Positions 20,895-32,500 of a stretch of 64,000 bases of DNA are shown here, piece after piece. Positions within the stretch are counted from its first letter, which is position 1. Each line of letters opens with the position of its first letter. Source of the DNA: Bicyclus anynana (lineage: Eukaryota > Arthropoda > Insecta > Lepidoptera > Nymphalidae). The notes under the pieces were generated by a model. The model was not told where the DNA came from, ran no database searches, and worked only from the letters and a program-made list of their open reading frames with translations. The stretch is from the NCBI RefSeq assembly GCF_947172395.1, contig NC_069090.1, positions 14,466,962-14,530,961 of the forward strand, given 5' to 3'. The position numbers and the translations under genes were made by a program.

Positions 20895-23800
20895 TTCATT
20901 TATTCATTCATTAAATACTCGGGACAATTATCCGCCCACTTTATTATGACGCGATTATATCAAACTGGGGGTTAATTTGAGTATACCCAGAGGCACAATT
21001 ATCCGCCCTTACTCAGCACTTACTTAGTTAGTAGATACTTTCATAGTTATATATAGCATACGAGTAAATGGCTCGTAGATGAATATATCAAAAAAATAGA
21101 TAACACATAGCTTGAATATTTTGTTGTGTTACGTAGATATAATTGAAAAAATATGCTCAGTTTTAATAACAAAATACTTTTAGGTCAACCAATTAAAAGA
21201 TTTACGTCAAGCAGTGTTATGGGCGATAGAATCTGGGTGGAGGACCATAGACACGGATGTTAACGAAGATATAATAGCAGAGGCTGTTAATGAAGCCATA
21301 CGATGTGGACTTGTTACACGAGAAGAATTATTTATCATTGCTAGGGTGAGTTTTAATCATTTCATTGAAGCAAATTAAGAAATACCGTACTACGAGTAAG
21401 AAAACATTGTGTTATAGAAGTACATGCAGATGGATAGATAGATATACTTTATTTGCACACCACAAAGACAAATACAAGTGAAATAAAAACATATTATGAA
21501 GAGATCAGCATATAAAAGGCGGCCTTATCGCTAAGTAGCGATTTCTTTCAGGCAACCTTTGGTTTAGGAAAACTTAAGTACATCAGCAGGTGGCGTAAAA
21601 CAAAAATAGTCATAGTATTAGTAATACACATACATACAAATAATTACATCCTAATACATAAACAATATTACTCAAATACCTACACATTATAAAGTCATAT
21701 CGAAGAGAAATAATAGATACAGATCTTTGCCTCGTCCTTACTGCAACAGATAGATGTGACTAAGTTCGACAAAGATATTAATGTATCAAAAGTTAATATT
21801 ATGAAAAAATCCATATAAGATATGTATGTAACATTTCAGTTGCCGTTGGAAGTAGCTAAGCGCAAAAGAGTTGTTCCAGCCCTTGAGTCAACTTTGAAGA
21901 GATTGCAAATGGACTATGTTGACTTATTCATTGTTAACTCACCGCTTAATCTGGTATACTTCTTTTTCTTGTTCCTCCTCACTAGTAATACTGACTCTCA
22001 ATTAGATCTAACGAGGCGGCTGTCGCAATCAGATACAGTTACTGTGATGGTGTGTTAACTTGTGCCCTATGTAGTCGCACTTTTAAGGCCAAAACAGGGT
22101 ACATTAGTCACTGGAAAGCACACCAGAGAACTATCCATCCCAGTTCCTTACCCAGACTTGAGGAGTCAGAAACGCCGCTGTAGTCGAAATCGGCTTTTAC
22201 ATTAACAACCCATATTCTCCTCTGACAATGAGAGTGGTTAGGCCAATCTTCCACCACGCTGGCTGTGGATTATGTGGACAATGTGGATTAGCAGCAGGAT
22301 TCCACACGACGTTTTTCCTTCAGCGTTTGAGAGACGTGATATTTAATTTCTTAAAATGCACACAACTGGAAAGTTGGAGGTGCATGCTCCAGACCGGATT
22401 AACGGAATAACAGAGGTTATTTATTGGGCTATTGTGGCTCTAGCAGCTGTGAAAATATTAAAAACTCATACTTTTTTATAACATGTACCTATTGAAATTG
22501 CTTGACTGATTTTAATAACTATTCTGTTTAATTCAAAATTGGTTATTTTGTATTAACACCCAAAGTAAGTCAAAACACTCAATTTAGAATTTTATATTTT
22601 TTTCAAGTTAGCCTGCTGCCATAATAGACAGGATGGTTATGAGTTATTCCTGGAAAACATAAAAATTAAATGTAATACTTACTAATCTGATCAACTTGGT
22701 TATATATAAGTAAGTATGATTTTAGTCGGGAAAAAAGAAATTCAACCTTTTGGACCTTTGGACTGGCATGGAAGACGCAAAGGAGTTGGGTTTGACAAAG
22801 TCCATTGGCGTGGGCAACTTTAGGAAGGAAGACTTGATTTCAATTTTGCCGTATTGTACGACAAAACCTGCTGTTAATGAGATTGAGGTGAGATAATATT
22901 AATTGCTGTACTATATATCTCGTTATGGAGTTTACAAGGTCCTGGCCAGCTTATTTCAAAGTCCTTCTAAGGAGTAGCTGAAATGGCTATTCTCTCTTTT
23001 AAGAAAATTTTAATATTTATTTTTTAAGTTTCAAGGTGAACGTTTAAGAGTAAATCCACCATCAACCATTGGAGTAATGTGGTTCTAAGCTAATGTTAAA
23101 AGTAATTATAGGGGCTCATTACTATACTCATCATTATCATACGCACGTTTAGTGATTTGCCTTAACTCTGTCCCCCAGTTCAATGTTATCAGCCTACTTG
23201 AATAGCCCATATACGTATACATTTTATGTGCTAGTGTAGAATACCCAGCCGTAGCCGTAGTTACGGTTGGAGGCCCTATCACAAACCCCTGACCGAAGGC
23301 TGGTGTGTAATTGAGTGTGCGCGCGTTTTAAGTGTTTGAGTAGAGTGCCCAGCCGAAGCCTAGGATAGACTTATCACAAAGTCGTCATTCACAAAAGTTC
23401 TGCATTTCTTTTAATTAATTTATGTCACCGTAAAATTGTAAATACCTACCGTTAGATTATAATACATATCGCGAGATTGTGAACCGCAACACACTGCTTA
23501 CCTAAAAAATACCTAACCTAACTATTGGTTTCTGAGCCATTCAAGTTCCGGTTCTTAGCGTTCACAATCTTTCGACAGTTTCCAATCTCACAAGATACTC
23601 GTAGATTATAATCTAACGGTAATTACAATTTTACAGAGTCATTTATAACCATTTCAGTTGAGTACCTACATCATGAGTTTTTTTAGGTAAACCCGACGTT
23701 CACAAATATTGAATTAGTGGAATATTGTCAGAAGCAGGCGATTATTGTGATGGCTTACGCGCCTTTAGGCTTTGCAGTTCCGAGACCGGAAGTGACCAAA

Positions 23801-25652
23801 CGACCACCACCTTCGCTGACTGACCCCGTTTTGGTGAAAATGGCCAAAAAATATGATGTCACCACTGCTCAAGTTCTTCTTCGTTATGTGGTAAATTCAT
23901 AAATCTTTATATATTAATGCGAAAAGTAAAAAGATGAAATTTGGCAGGGAGGTAGTCTATAGGTGAGATAGTTCCGGATTAAAGGGAGAGGAGAAATAAA
24001 GGGCAGATGAAGTCTAGTTTCTTAAAATATAGTAATACGTACGTACGTACGTACGTAATACTTACGTACCTCTCATTAAACTAAATTAAAATACTATCGA
24101 TCAATTCTAACTTCACTACAAAATTGTGTTTACAAAAAAAAGTTAGGCTAACGCCCAAAATGTTTCCGAATTAGAGACTAAAGAGGTTGAACAGAGGTTA
24201 ATATTATATTTGTATTTTTATTGAAAATAAAACTAATTAATATACTTGAAAATGCAACCAATTTTTAGCTATAGCTTGGCAACTTGGTCCGTAACACTTC
24301 CGATGGTCTGTGCGGGCCGGGGGGCGTGTAGCGATGAATGAAAACCCACGACTGATGCACCTCACTTCCCCGCACGCACGATTTCACACCCGCGCTGTCT
24401 TTCCCTTTCATTTTTCTACCTTAAACTTAAAGTATGTGGTGATTATAAAGATAATATTTTATTCAGTAGGGCGGGTCGATAGTACTAACTTAACGAATCA
24501 AATCAAATTACAACCAATACACTATTACTGACGTCCGTGATAGCCCAGTGGATATGACCTCTGCCTCCGATTCCGGAGGGTGTGGGTTCGAATCCGGTCC
24601 GCGGCATGCACCTCCAACTTTTCAGTTGTGTGCATTTTAAGAAATTAAATATCACGTGTCTCAATCGGTGAAGGAAAACATCGTGCGGAATCCTGCATTC
24701 ATAATTCTCTGCGTGTGTGAAGTCTGCCAATCCGCATTGGGCCAGCGTGGTGGACTATTGGCCTTACCCCTCTCATTCCGAGAGGAGACTCGAGCTCAGC
24801 AGTGAGCCGAATATGGGTTGATGACGACGACACTATTACTACTCTTGTTTATTATTACTAGCAGACCCAGTCAAGCTTCGCTTTGACTTATGTGCACTTC
24901 TTCCCTATCCCCACCCTACACTACCCTACTCCTACCCCTACCCTACTAATCATTTGTCAGTATTTTTAACGCACGTATAAATGTCAATCATTACTTAAAC
25001 ATTATTTGACAGGATGGACAGCAAATGTTTGACAGGTACTAAACAAAGTAACATTTATGGGATTATATTATTTATTCGTCGAGTTCTCATTGTTTTTAAG
25101 GTGTATTCTGCTATTCTTGGCGGAGACAAATCTAACGAATCAAAAACCATGGAAATCGGTCCAGCAGATCTCGAGTTATAAGTGTTGTAACAAACCCGAC
25201 TTTCTTTTATATACATAGACTAGCTGACGCCGCGCGGTTTCACTCCCGTGATTCCCGTTCCCGTAGGAATACAGGGATAATATATAGCCTATATCCTTCC
25301 TCGATATATGGGCTACCTAACACTGAAATAATTTTTCAAATCGGACCAGTAGTTTCTGTGATTAGCGCGTTCAATCAAACAAACAAACAAACAAACTCTT
25401 CAGCTTTATAATATTAGTATACATTTATCTTGTTGGCAGATTGAACGCGGCACAGTACCAATAACAAGGTCAGTCAACAAGAACCACATTAAGCAGAACA
25501 GAGACATTCTCAACTTCACTCTCACTGACGAAGAAGTGGATATAATCAACGGATACAACAAAAACTGGCCTGTTTATCCCGCTGAAAAACGCCTCAACGA
25601 TTACAATATCAAAATGGAGCACGCAAGTCGACGAAATAAGAAATTGTACTAG
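19600..25652 (+). CDS. Aldo-keto reductase-like pseudoenzyme, gene 3 of the array
   Basis: AKR-fold protein of 333 residues in seven phase-0 exons: 19600-19641, 20595-20699, 21184-21345, 21840-21953, 22726-22887, 23687-23890 and 25440-25652. The exon 1 leader is MLLIIILNVLLICI. The frame is open throughout and all splice sites are GT-AG. The active site is dismantled. Exon 3 is three codons short, and where others read DTAHxYxxED it reads DTDVNED, so the catalytic Tyr is gone. ITTK is IIAR (Lys to Arg). LIHxP is IVNSP (His to Asn). SNFN is GNFR, losing a nicotinamide-contact Ser and the glycosylation sequon. Only the catalytic Asp remains. The C-terminus is shorter and very basic (RRNKKLY at the end). 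It is unlikely to reduce carbonyls by the normal mechanism; a binding or carrier role is possible. AATAAA at 25678-25683. Confidence 0.87.
19650..19708 (-). repeat. SINE-B end fragment in intron 1 of gene 3
   Basis: Only the last ~55 bases of SINE-B, on the minus strand, starting 8 bases after the exon 1 donor. Confidence 0.65.
20043..20339 (-). repeat. SINE-B copy in intron 1 of gene 3
   Basis: Minus-strand, diverged but nearly full length. Its head faces the truncated plus-strand copy at 20385-20570. Confidence 0.8.
20385..20570 (+). repeat. SINE-B copy, 5'-truncated, plus strand
   Basis: Lacks the tRNA-like head. It lies 24 bases before exon 2 of gene 3 and so contributes the intron sequence near the splice acceptor. 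Confidence 0.8.
20867..20894. repeat. (AT)n microsatellite
   Basis: About 14 AT dinucleotides in intron 2 of gene 3. Confidence 0.9.
21443..21765 (-). repeat. Non-LTR 3'-end sequence in intron 3 of gene 3
   Basis: Starts 'tactttatttgcacacc', a common reverse-oriented 3' tail of lepidopteran non-LTR elements. No coding part was seen. Confidence 0.45.
22200..22440 (-). repeat. SINE-B copy in intron 4 of gene 3
   Basis: Minus-strand, with deletions in the body and a decayed head. Confidence 0.75.
22888..23686 (+). other. Intron 5 of gene 3
   Basis: No gene. 23050-23110 has a tRNA-like SINE phrase ('taatgtggttcta'), and 23240-23360 has two related ~70-bp copies around 'agccgaagccta'/'agccgtagccgtag'. 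Confidence 0.4.
24037..24056. repeat. (TACG)n microsatellite
   Basis: Five tetranucleotide units in intron 6 of gene 3. Confidence 0.85.
24530..24829 (+). repeat. SINE-B copy with intact target-site duplication
   Basis: Essentially full length. Flanked by ACACTATTACT at 24519-24529 and 24830-24840. The perfect 11-bp duplication shows retrotransposition by target-primed reverse transcription and a recent insertion. Confidence 0.93.
25214..25430 (-). repeat. Non-LTR 3'-end repeat, family G
   Basis: Reverse copy of the family at 12025-12222. It ends about 10 bases before exon 7 of gene 3. Confidence 0.65.
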
Positions 25653-26325
25653 TGAAAAATTGTAAAGATATAACAATAATAAATGAACATCTATCCACTT
25701 GTCTGCACAAACTGTCCAACCAAACGCAAAAACTGCCTACCTCGCGCGACCGAATTCGCGATTTTATGAATACAAAACATGAGAATCTATACACCACTTT
25801 ATAGCATTTATAAATGCGAACGTAACTCTTTTTTTTTTAAAGTTAGCCCTTGACCACAATCTCACCTGATGGTAAGTGATCTAAAATGGTAGCGGGCTCA
25901 CTTGTTAGGTCCACACTTACAAGTTAGCAGTTTTTTTTCTGGAATAACACACACTTTTTATACCGAAATAAATTCATGGATTTCCGAGATTTTCGAACCC
26001 TGACGATTCGAATCACCTGAAATTTGAAGTACAGATAGATTATAGGCTACTATTCATCCCCGAAAAATCCATGTTTCCCGCGGGATTTGTGAAAAACTGA
26101 ATTCCATGTGCACGAAGTCGCAAGCGTCCGCTAGTCATTTCTATCTGAAGACGATTTCAGTTTTTCTAAAATTTCTGCCTCTATAGAAAATAGTAACAAG
26201 TCTGATAGCCGTTCCTGTACCATCGAAGGGGGGGTCCTTAAGGGTCCTTAGGGGGCCCTGTATCATTGATACGGCCGATACGGCGCGGCGGTAGCTACGC
26301 ACCTGCTAGTATCTCTTTGCTGAAA

Positions 26326-26470
26326 GCTCACATGCTTCCAGCGCTTACGGCTTGACAGCGATAAATTGATCGTGTGTTGGTCTCGATATGCAAGACATCA
26401 TGTTGATCGCGACCAACACACGATAAGTTTTATCGGACGTCAAGCCGTTATCGCTGCAGGCATGTGGGCT
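26326..26470. mobile_element. 145-bp foldback element
   Basis: The arms 26326-26386 and 26410-26470 are imperfect reverse complements about 60 bases long with a ~20-base loop. Non-coding; a MITE or the remains of one. Confidence 0.7.
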
Positions 26471-26843
26471 TATCGGATGGTGAGCGGCTAGCATAAAGAT
26501 ATCTTCACAAAGGGGAAAAAATTACTCCAGAGTAATTACTGAAAGATCGTGGTTCGATCCCTGCTCGCGGGATTATTGTTGTAACCACTCCTTGCATTCT
26601 TACTTGGAGGGAAATGGGAATTTTGTCAGTAATTAAAAAGTTATGGATGGTATATTTTGACGGCCACTGGCGCAGTTGGTAGTAATGTGGTTCTCAACAG
26701 AGTGGTCCTGGATTCGATTCCCAGTTTAGGATTTAATTTGTTCTGAATTGGCTGAGCTCTGGTCTGGTTACTTACTTAATAATTTTCTTGAAAATACAAT
26801 GTTAGATTAATACATATACCAAAATACGATGAAAAACGATGTA

Positions 26844-27155
26844 CGTACGTCATCAACCCATATTCGGCTCACTGCTGAGCTCGAGTCTCCTCTCAGAATG
26901 AGAGGGGTTAGGCCAATAGTCCACCACGCTGGCCCAATGCGGATTGGCAGACTTCACACACGCAGAGAATTGAGATAATTCTCTCGTATGCAGGTTTCCT
27001 CACGATGTTTTCCTTCACCGATTGAGACACGTGATATTTAATTTCTTAAAATGCACACAACTGAAAAGATGGAGGTGCATGCCCCGGACCGGATTCGAAC
27101 CCACACCCTCCGGAATCGGAAGCAGAGGTCATATCCACTGGGCTATCACAGCTCA
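26844..27155 (-). repeat. SINE-B copy with intact target-site duplication
   Basis: Flanked by GAAAAACGATGTA at 26831-26843 and 27156-27168. Full length on the minus strand, with a clean tRNA-like head at its right side. It interrupts a block also present at 791-855. Confidence 0.93.
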
Positions 27156-27278
27156 GAAAAACGATGTAGTGACTTATTATTTGAATGGTACACCGAATTA
27201 CAGATTAACCCGGTGAGGTTGCAGTAGAAAGCTGAATTGTAATTGAATAAAAAAAATACATGGTAATTATTATTTTAG

Positions 27279-27507
27279 GAAATTGGGAACATGTTATGAA
27301 CCTATGAACAAGCGACCGGGAATAGCAGTAATTTCTGAACATATTGAAGTTAATTATAAAGTTTATAATCGAGCACAGATTAAGAATAATAGGCAGATGG
27401 AGCGTACGGAACATGACCGTGTCGTAGCCGCTATAAATACAAAATTAAAAAACGAATACATTCTCGCGAACGCAACTTTAAATATTATTCAAGATAAAAT
27501 GTTTTAA
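27279..27507 (+). CDS. Orphan exon-like open reading frame
   Basis: A 75-codon open stretch follows a plausible acceptor (tattttag) and ends in TAA. In frame it reads LGTCYEPMNKRPGIAV, then a hydrophilic, lysine- and asparagine-rich sequence ending NIIQDKMF. There is no in-frame ATG at the beginning, so it would be an internal or last exon. It does not resemble any AKR exon, and I do not recognise a family. The first 15 codons recur at 36886-36930 before gene 5, cut short there by repeats. It could be an exon of a lost neighbour or part of an unrecognised mobile element. Confidence 0.25.
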
Positions 27508-28264
27508 ACAAAAAAAAATAATTTAAAGTCGCTTCTGAAAGAACCACGGGAAAGAACTGTCTTTAAATCCTAAAACTTCATGATATAATCAGCTTATTTA
27601 ATGCATCACTGTGTTAGTACCGCCTTCAAAGTGATCAGAAGGTACGATGTTATTTTTCGCTTTTTAGTTTATTTTTGTGATTTTGAAGTTGGTTCAATTT
27701 TTTTTCTGTTTTTAGTGTGTCCTAGCATAGTTAACGAAATCGCCACAGTAGGGAAAATTTCGTTATTTTCATTTTAACACAAAAGTACTAAACCGATTTT
27801 CATGAAAATTTAATGAAACCAATCTGAAGGTATATTCTTTCTAACAAAAAAAGAATTTTCAAAATTGGTTGAGAAATGACGAAGTTATGAGGTAACAAAC
27901 ATTAAAAAAAAATCATACGCGTTGAATTGAGAATCTCTTCCTTTTTTTAAAGTCGGTTAATAAATGAAATTATGTTTTTAAATATTTTAAAAACTGTTCA
28001 CAAAAACTAAAGAAATAAGATGGAGTATTTCTTTATTGTTAATTATTGATTATTATATTAATTCGCGTAATTGTTGTCACCGCCTTCACCACACTGCTTG
28101 TAAAGACTCAGTCTGTATGATCTTTACTCTGTGTAATTGATTAGCAATTAGTGCAACAGTTTTTTCAGTGAACGCTAAGCAAGCGTTGGATTGCGGATTT
28201 TCGTAACTGTGTTCCAATTATTAATAACTAGCGGACGCCGTCGACTTCGTTCTTGTAGAATTTA

Positions 28265-28385
28265 TTTGCTGGAATGCTGGATGTCCACTGCTGGACAAAG
28301 GCCTCTTATATAGACTTCCAAACAACGTGGTCTCTAGCCGCCAACATCCAGCGGCTCCTCGCTTGATGTCATCAATCCATTTAGT
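28265..28385 (-). mobile_element. RTE-like non-LTR fragment
   Basis: Short minus-strand piece of the family at 10660-11065. The equivalent insertion lies at 37628-37780 in the duplicated segment, so it predates that duplication. Confidence 0.6.
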
Positions 28386-29204
28386 GTTATTTCTATTGAT
28401 CAGTTTGAAGGTGGAGCTATGCCAAATATTTATTTTTATTTTTGGCACCGCCAATAGGTACGATTATTTTTCGGTTTTTAGAGTAATGTATCTTTGACGT
28501 CGATTCAATTTCTCTGTTAAAAAGATTTTATTTTTCTGTTTTTAGTGTGTCATACACCCTAAACGCTATACTGTAACACACACAGTACACAGTATTGGAA
28601 ATTTCGTTTACATATTTAAGTTATTTTGATTTTAACACAAAATTACAGAACGTATTTTTGTGAAAATTAAATAAGACCAATCTGGAAGTATACTCTTTCA
28701 ATCAAAAAAAAAATATCAAAAAAAAACATACATACAGCCGAACGTAGAACCTCCCCCTTTTTGGAAGTCGGTTAAAACATTTAATATAAATCATGTCTTC
28801 AATCAAAACATGAACGATTTAAATCAAAAAACCCTTCTTAACCTTTTAAGGGTAGAATTTTGAAAAATCTTGAAATATACTATTTTGAGTATATTTTTGG
28901 TACTCGTGACAAATGTGACTTGAGAAATGAAAGACTTTCCATACAAAACCCTTTTGCAACTAAAAGCATCATATTCATATTCATATATATATCATATTAT
29001 AACCTTCTATGTACGACTATAATGGTCTCCAAAATCGTGCCAAGTTTCATTTAAATTCATATAGTAGTTTCAGGCTCAACAAAAAATATGGACAAACAGA
29101 CAGACAAAAAATTAAAAAAAAAATTGGCTTCATTATGGATGTTATATTATAGATATAGATAATATCTATTTTAAATTCTGTAATGAAATTAGATATTGAT
29201 ATTG

Positions 29205-29599
29205 ATATAGATATTTCCTCTAAGTTATTCGTTTCGAGTACCTATTGTATTAGCTAAAAGTATGTAATAAAGGAAAACTTGTGTTTGGTTTTTAATTATT
29301 TCAATAGATATTTGCGCTCACAACGCACGAACCAATTAATTATTTACTTTGCAAATATTCGGATTTAATATTACAATTTAAGTTATAAGTTGTGCTTTCA
29401 AAACGTGTAAATACTTAATGATAAATTTTATTAAATACAGTACATAATTAAACACGAATACTAGATTTATAAGTGTTTAATTATCAAATATTGATCGAGA
29501 ATTTAAATTTAATTAAAAAATATACCGATTTTCAAACAACTACTTAAAACTGTGGATAGTATTTCATATTCATTGTTATTTTCGATAATAACATTTAAA
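29205..29599 (+). promoter_or_regulatory. Conserved 5' flank of gene 4
   Basis: About 390 bases before the ATG are recognisably similar to 39545-39930 before gene 5, including blocks around 'acaacgcac', 'gttgtgct-tcaaaacgtgtaa' and 'atcgagaatt'. It could hold the shared promoter; similarity may equally reflect recent duplication only. Confidence 0.45.
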
Positions 29600-32500
29600 A
29601 TGTGGACTGTAATACTTATTATCTCACTGTTAAAAGTCGTAAGTATTTTTTTTAAATATTGTTCCAATATTAAACCAGTCAAGATTAAAAGGTTTTAGGT
29701 TCGATTCCTTCAATTGAGATTATACCTTCTTTTGGTTACACCGCCTTAGACATTATGAACCTTAGTATCGCCGCACACGAGCTACGCGCGACAGCCACAA
29801 ACGTCGCCACTAGAAGCTAGAAAGGGCCACAAATGTAGCTGAAGCGCGCGACAGCCACTTGTGGCCGGTGGTCGACACTTGCTGGCTGGAGGCGGCAGTG
29901 ACTTGAGTGAAAAAGGGGAGTGTTAGTTAAATGTCAAAGGATCCTTTAACCCTACACACAAAGATCACAAGTCCGTGACTCCACTCAAGGTCTCTCTGCC
30001 ATTCTAGGGTCTTATTTTGGTTACAGTTTGTTTTGTTAATTAAGTTGTCCTGACAAATATTGTGAATCATAATCTTTGTGCGATATTGGTTTCTTATTTT
30101 TGTAATCCAACTCTGAGTAGTGCTAAAAATACATACATTTTATTCGCAGATAGATGCGGCTAATGGGCTTGATGCTTTTCATCAGAAATATAAGTTATTG
30201 AATGATGGTAACGTAATACCTGCTTTAGCCTTTGGTACATGGGCAAATGTAAGTAGAACTTTTTTGGTTGTCAAATGTTTTTTTCATAGTAAAAATAAAT
30301 AATTAAAAATTAACTTTATTTTTTATTGAAAAAGAATTCAAGTAGAAACTTTGGCTGACTTATCCTAATAACTAAATAAATCATACCCACGTAAAATGGT
30401 GGCAACAATACAGGCTGCATTTCCGCGTTGGACAGCCAGGCTGATCCTTTGAGCAAGTAAGCCAGCCCTTCTGTCACCAGTTGAGGCAACTATCCGCGAT
30501 GGAGTAATTCTGAGAATTTTTTGGCACAGCGACTCCATGGCCCAAGGGTATCCACGGCTACAAGAACAATACACTCTCGATCAAATTAGCTTTTTCTGTT
30601 CCGGCCGGTCCTAACTTAATTTTTAAAATGTATAAACTTGAAGAAAACCCTTGTATTTTATCAAATAAATACATTGTAAATTTCGTAAAGGTATAATTTG
30701 ATTGAAATTTTTTTTTCAGACAAGTGATTTACATAAAGTAATTCCATCTGTAATATATGCAATAGAAGTCGGATACAGAAATCTGGATACTGCTCATCTA
30801 TATGGGAATGAGCACTTAATTGGAGAAGCTCTATCCATTGTTTTTGAAAGAGGCTTAGTTCGGAGGGAAGATATCTTTATAACAACAAAGGTAATGTTTG
30901 AGGACAAAAAAAATTATTTTAAGGACATTTTATTATTTTATCAGTTAACAAGAAGTTAATTTTATCATTTAACAATAAGGTAATTTTATCATTTAACAAG
31001 AAGTTAATGTTACCATTTAACAAGAAATTAATTTTAGAAAAGGGAGGGAAGATATGTTTATAACAACAAAGGTAATGTTTGAGGACAAAAAAGTTCATTT
31101 TAAAGACATTCAATTTTATCAGTTAACAAAAAGTTAATTTTATCAATTAACAAGAAGTTAATAATATCATTTAACAAAAAAATAATTTTATCAATTAACA
31201 TAAAGTTATTTTTGATGTCTCTGGCTGTGGTTCTCAATAACGAGATCCTGGGTTCAATTCCCAGCTCAGTAGGCCTAGCATGCGACCAACGATACGAACG
31301 ACAAGGTGAAGATGGTTAATTTTATTTTTTACCATCAGCATCATCGATAAATCATCAAACATATTTCAGTTGGACGTCTCTGTACCAAGCCGAGAAATGG
31401 TGATACCATCACTTCAGAAGAATTTATGGAGATTGAAGCTGGATTACGTGGATCTTTTCCTCATCCACACACCGTACAATACGGTATTCATACATTTTCT
31501 TAACTATGTAACAATGCAACCTACTTAAAGAACCATTTATTTTTCTTGATTGATGTTGAATGATTGTTTGTTTGAAGTTGATAATTCCCACATGCTGTAT
31601 TAATATGCGCTGCCCATATTATGTAATGGTTATAATAATGAAAATTGCTCATAAAGAGTATCACCGATGAACCGATTTGTGTTTGTGATAAATCAGCTGA
31701 TTTTTTTAGTAGACTTAATAATATAGTCAAGTTGGGTTACTTATTTTTATTCTTTACAAGTTAGCCCTTGAGTACAATCTTACCTGATGGCAAGTAATGA
31801 TGCAATCCAAGAGGCGGATAAAAATACCAGAACGCTAAATCGCTTGGCGTAACTAGCCACCGCCGAAGCCTCCCACCAGCCAGACCTGGACCAATTAAGA
31901 ACACTTCAATCAGTCCAGCCGGGGATCAAACCCAGGACCTCCGTCTTGTAAATCCACCGCGCCACCACTACTGCGCCACGGAGGCCGTCGTTACTTATTC
32001 GTGTTCACTTGCAACCATTATGATGAGGCACCAAAATTCATAACTTGATTTTAATTAAGACTTAGGTATACCTCGTACTCGTAATTCTTGTATTTTTTTT
32101 AGTTTAATTACCCAAATTACGACATCCTGGACATTTGGAGAGGTATGGAGGACGCCAAAAAGCTTGGCTTGACGAAGTCCATCGGTATCTCTAATTTCAA
32201 CAGCACTCACGTCAACAGAATACTAAAATATGGAAAAATAAGACCAGCTGTCAATGAAATAGAGGTGATTATTTTTTAATAATATATTTGAATCATCATT
32301 GTCAGCTGTTTGACGTCCATTGAACCGAATACGTCCAACGGCTTTGTAAAGTTGCTCGTCTCATTGAGATGAAGCTACTCGCGAAAAATTAACAAATCAA
32401 ATCAATCAAATCAAAAATCAATTATTTCAAGTAGGCTCAGTTTACAAGCACTTTTGACACGTCAGTTGACTATTTGTAAAGATTCTACCACCGGTTCAGA

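Larger units (their letters stand above)
25653..29599. other. Gene 3 to gene 4 intergenic region
   Basis: Contains a SINE-A 3' fragment (25828-25908), a reversed non-LTR tail (26005-26140), a foldback element, tRNA-like SINE heads near 26535-26570 and 26662-26730, a SINE-B, an orphan coding-like block (27279-27507), low-complexity non-LTR tails (27600-27960 and 28380-28770) and the conserved 5' flank of gene 4. The part from 27279 on is homologous to the region before gene 5. Confidence 0.6.

Noticed and set aside
24533..24610. tRNA gene (A-box and B-box matches)
   Set aside because: It is the tRNA-like head of SINE-B, with no proper 3' acceptor stem and a SINE body attached. The same applies to the heads of SINE-A and SINE-C copies.
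19600..25652. Gene 3 as a pseudogene
   Set aside because: All seven exons are open and correctly spliced in silico; loss is confined to active-site residues, so pseudoenzyme is the better description.
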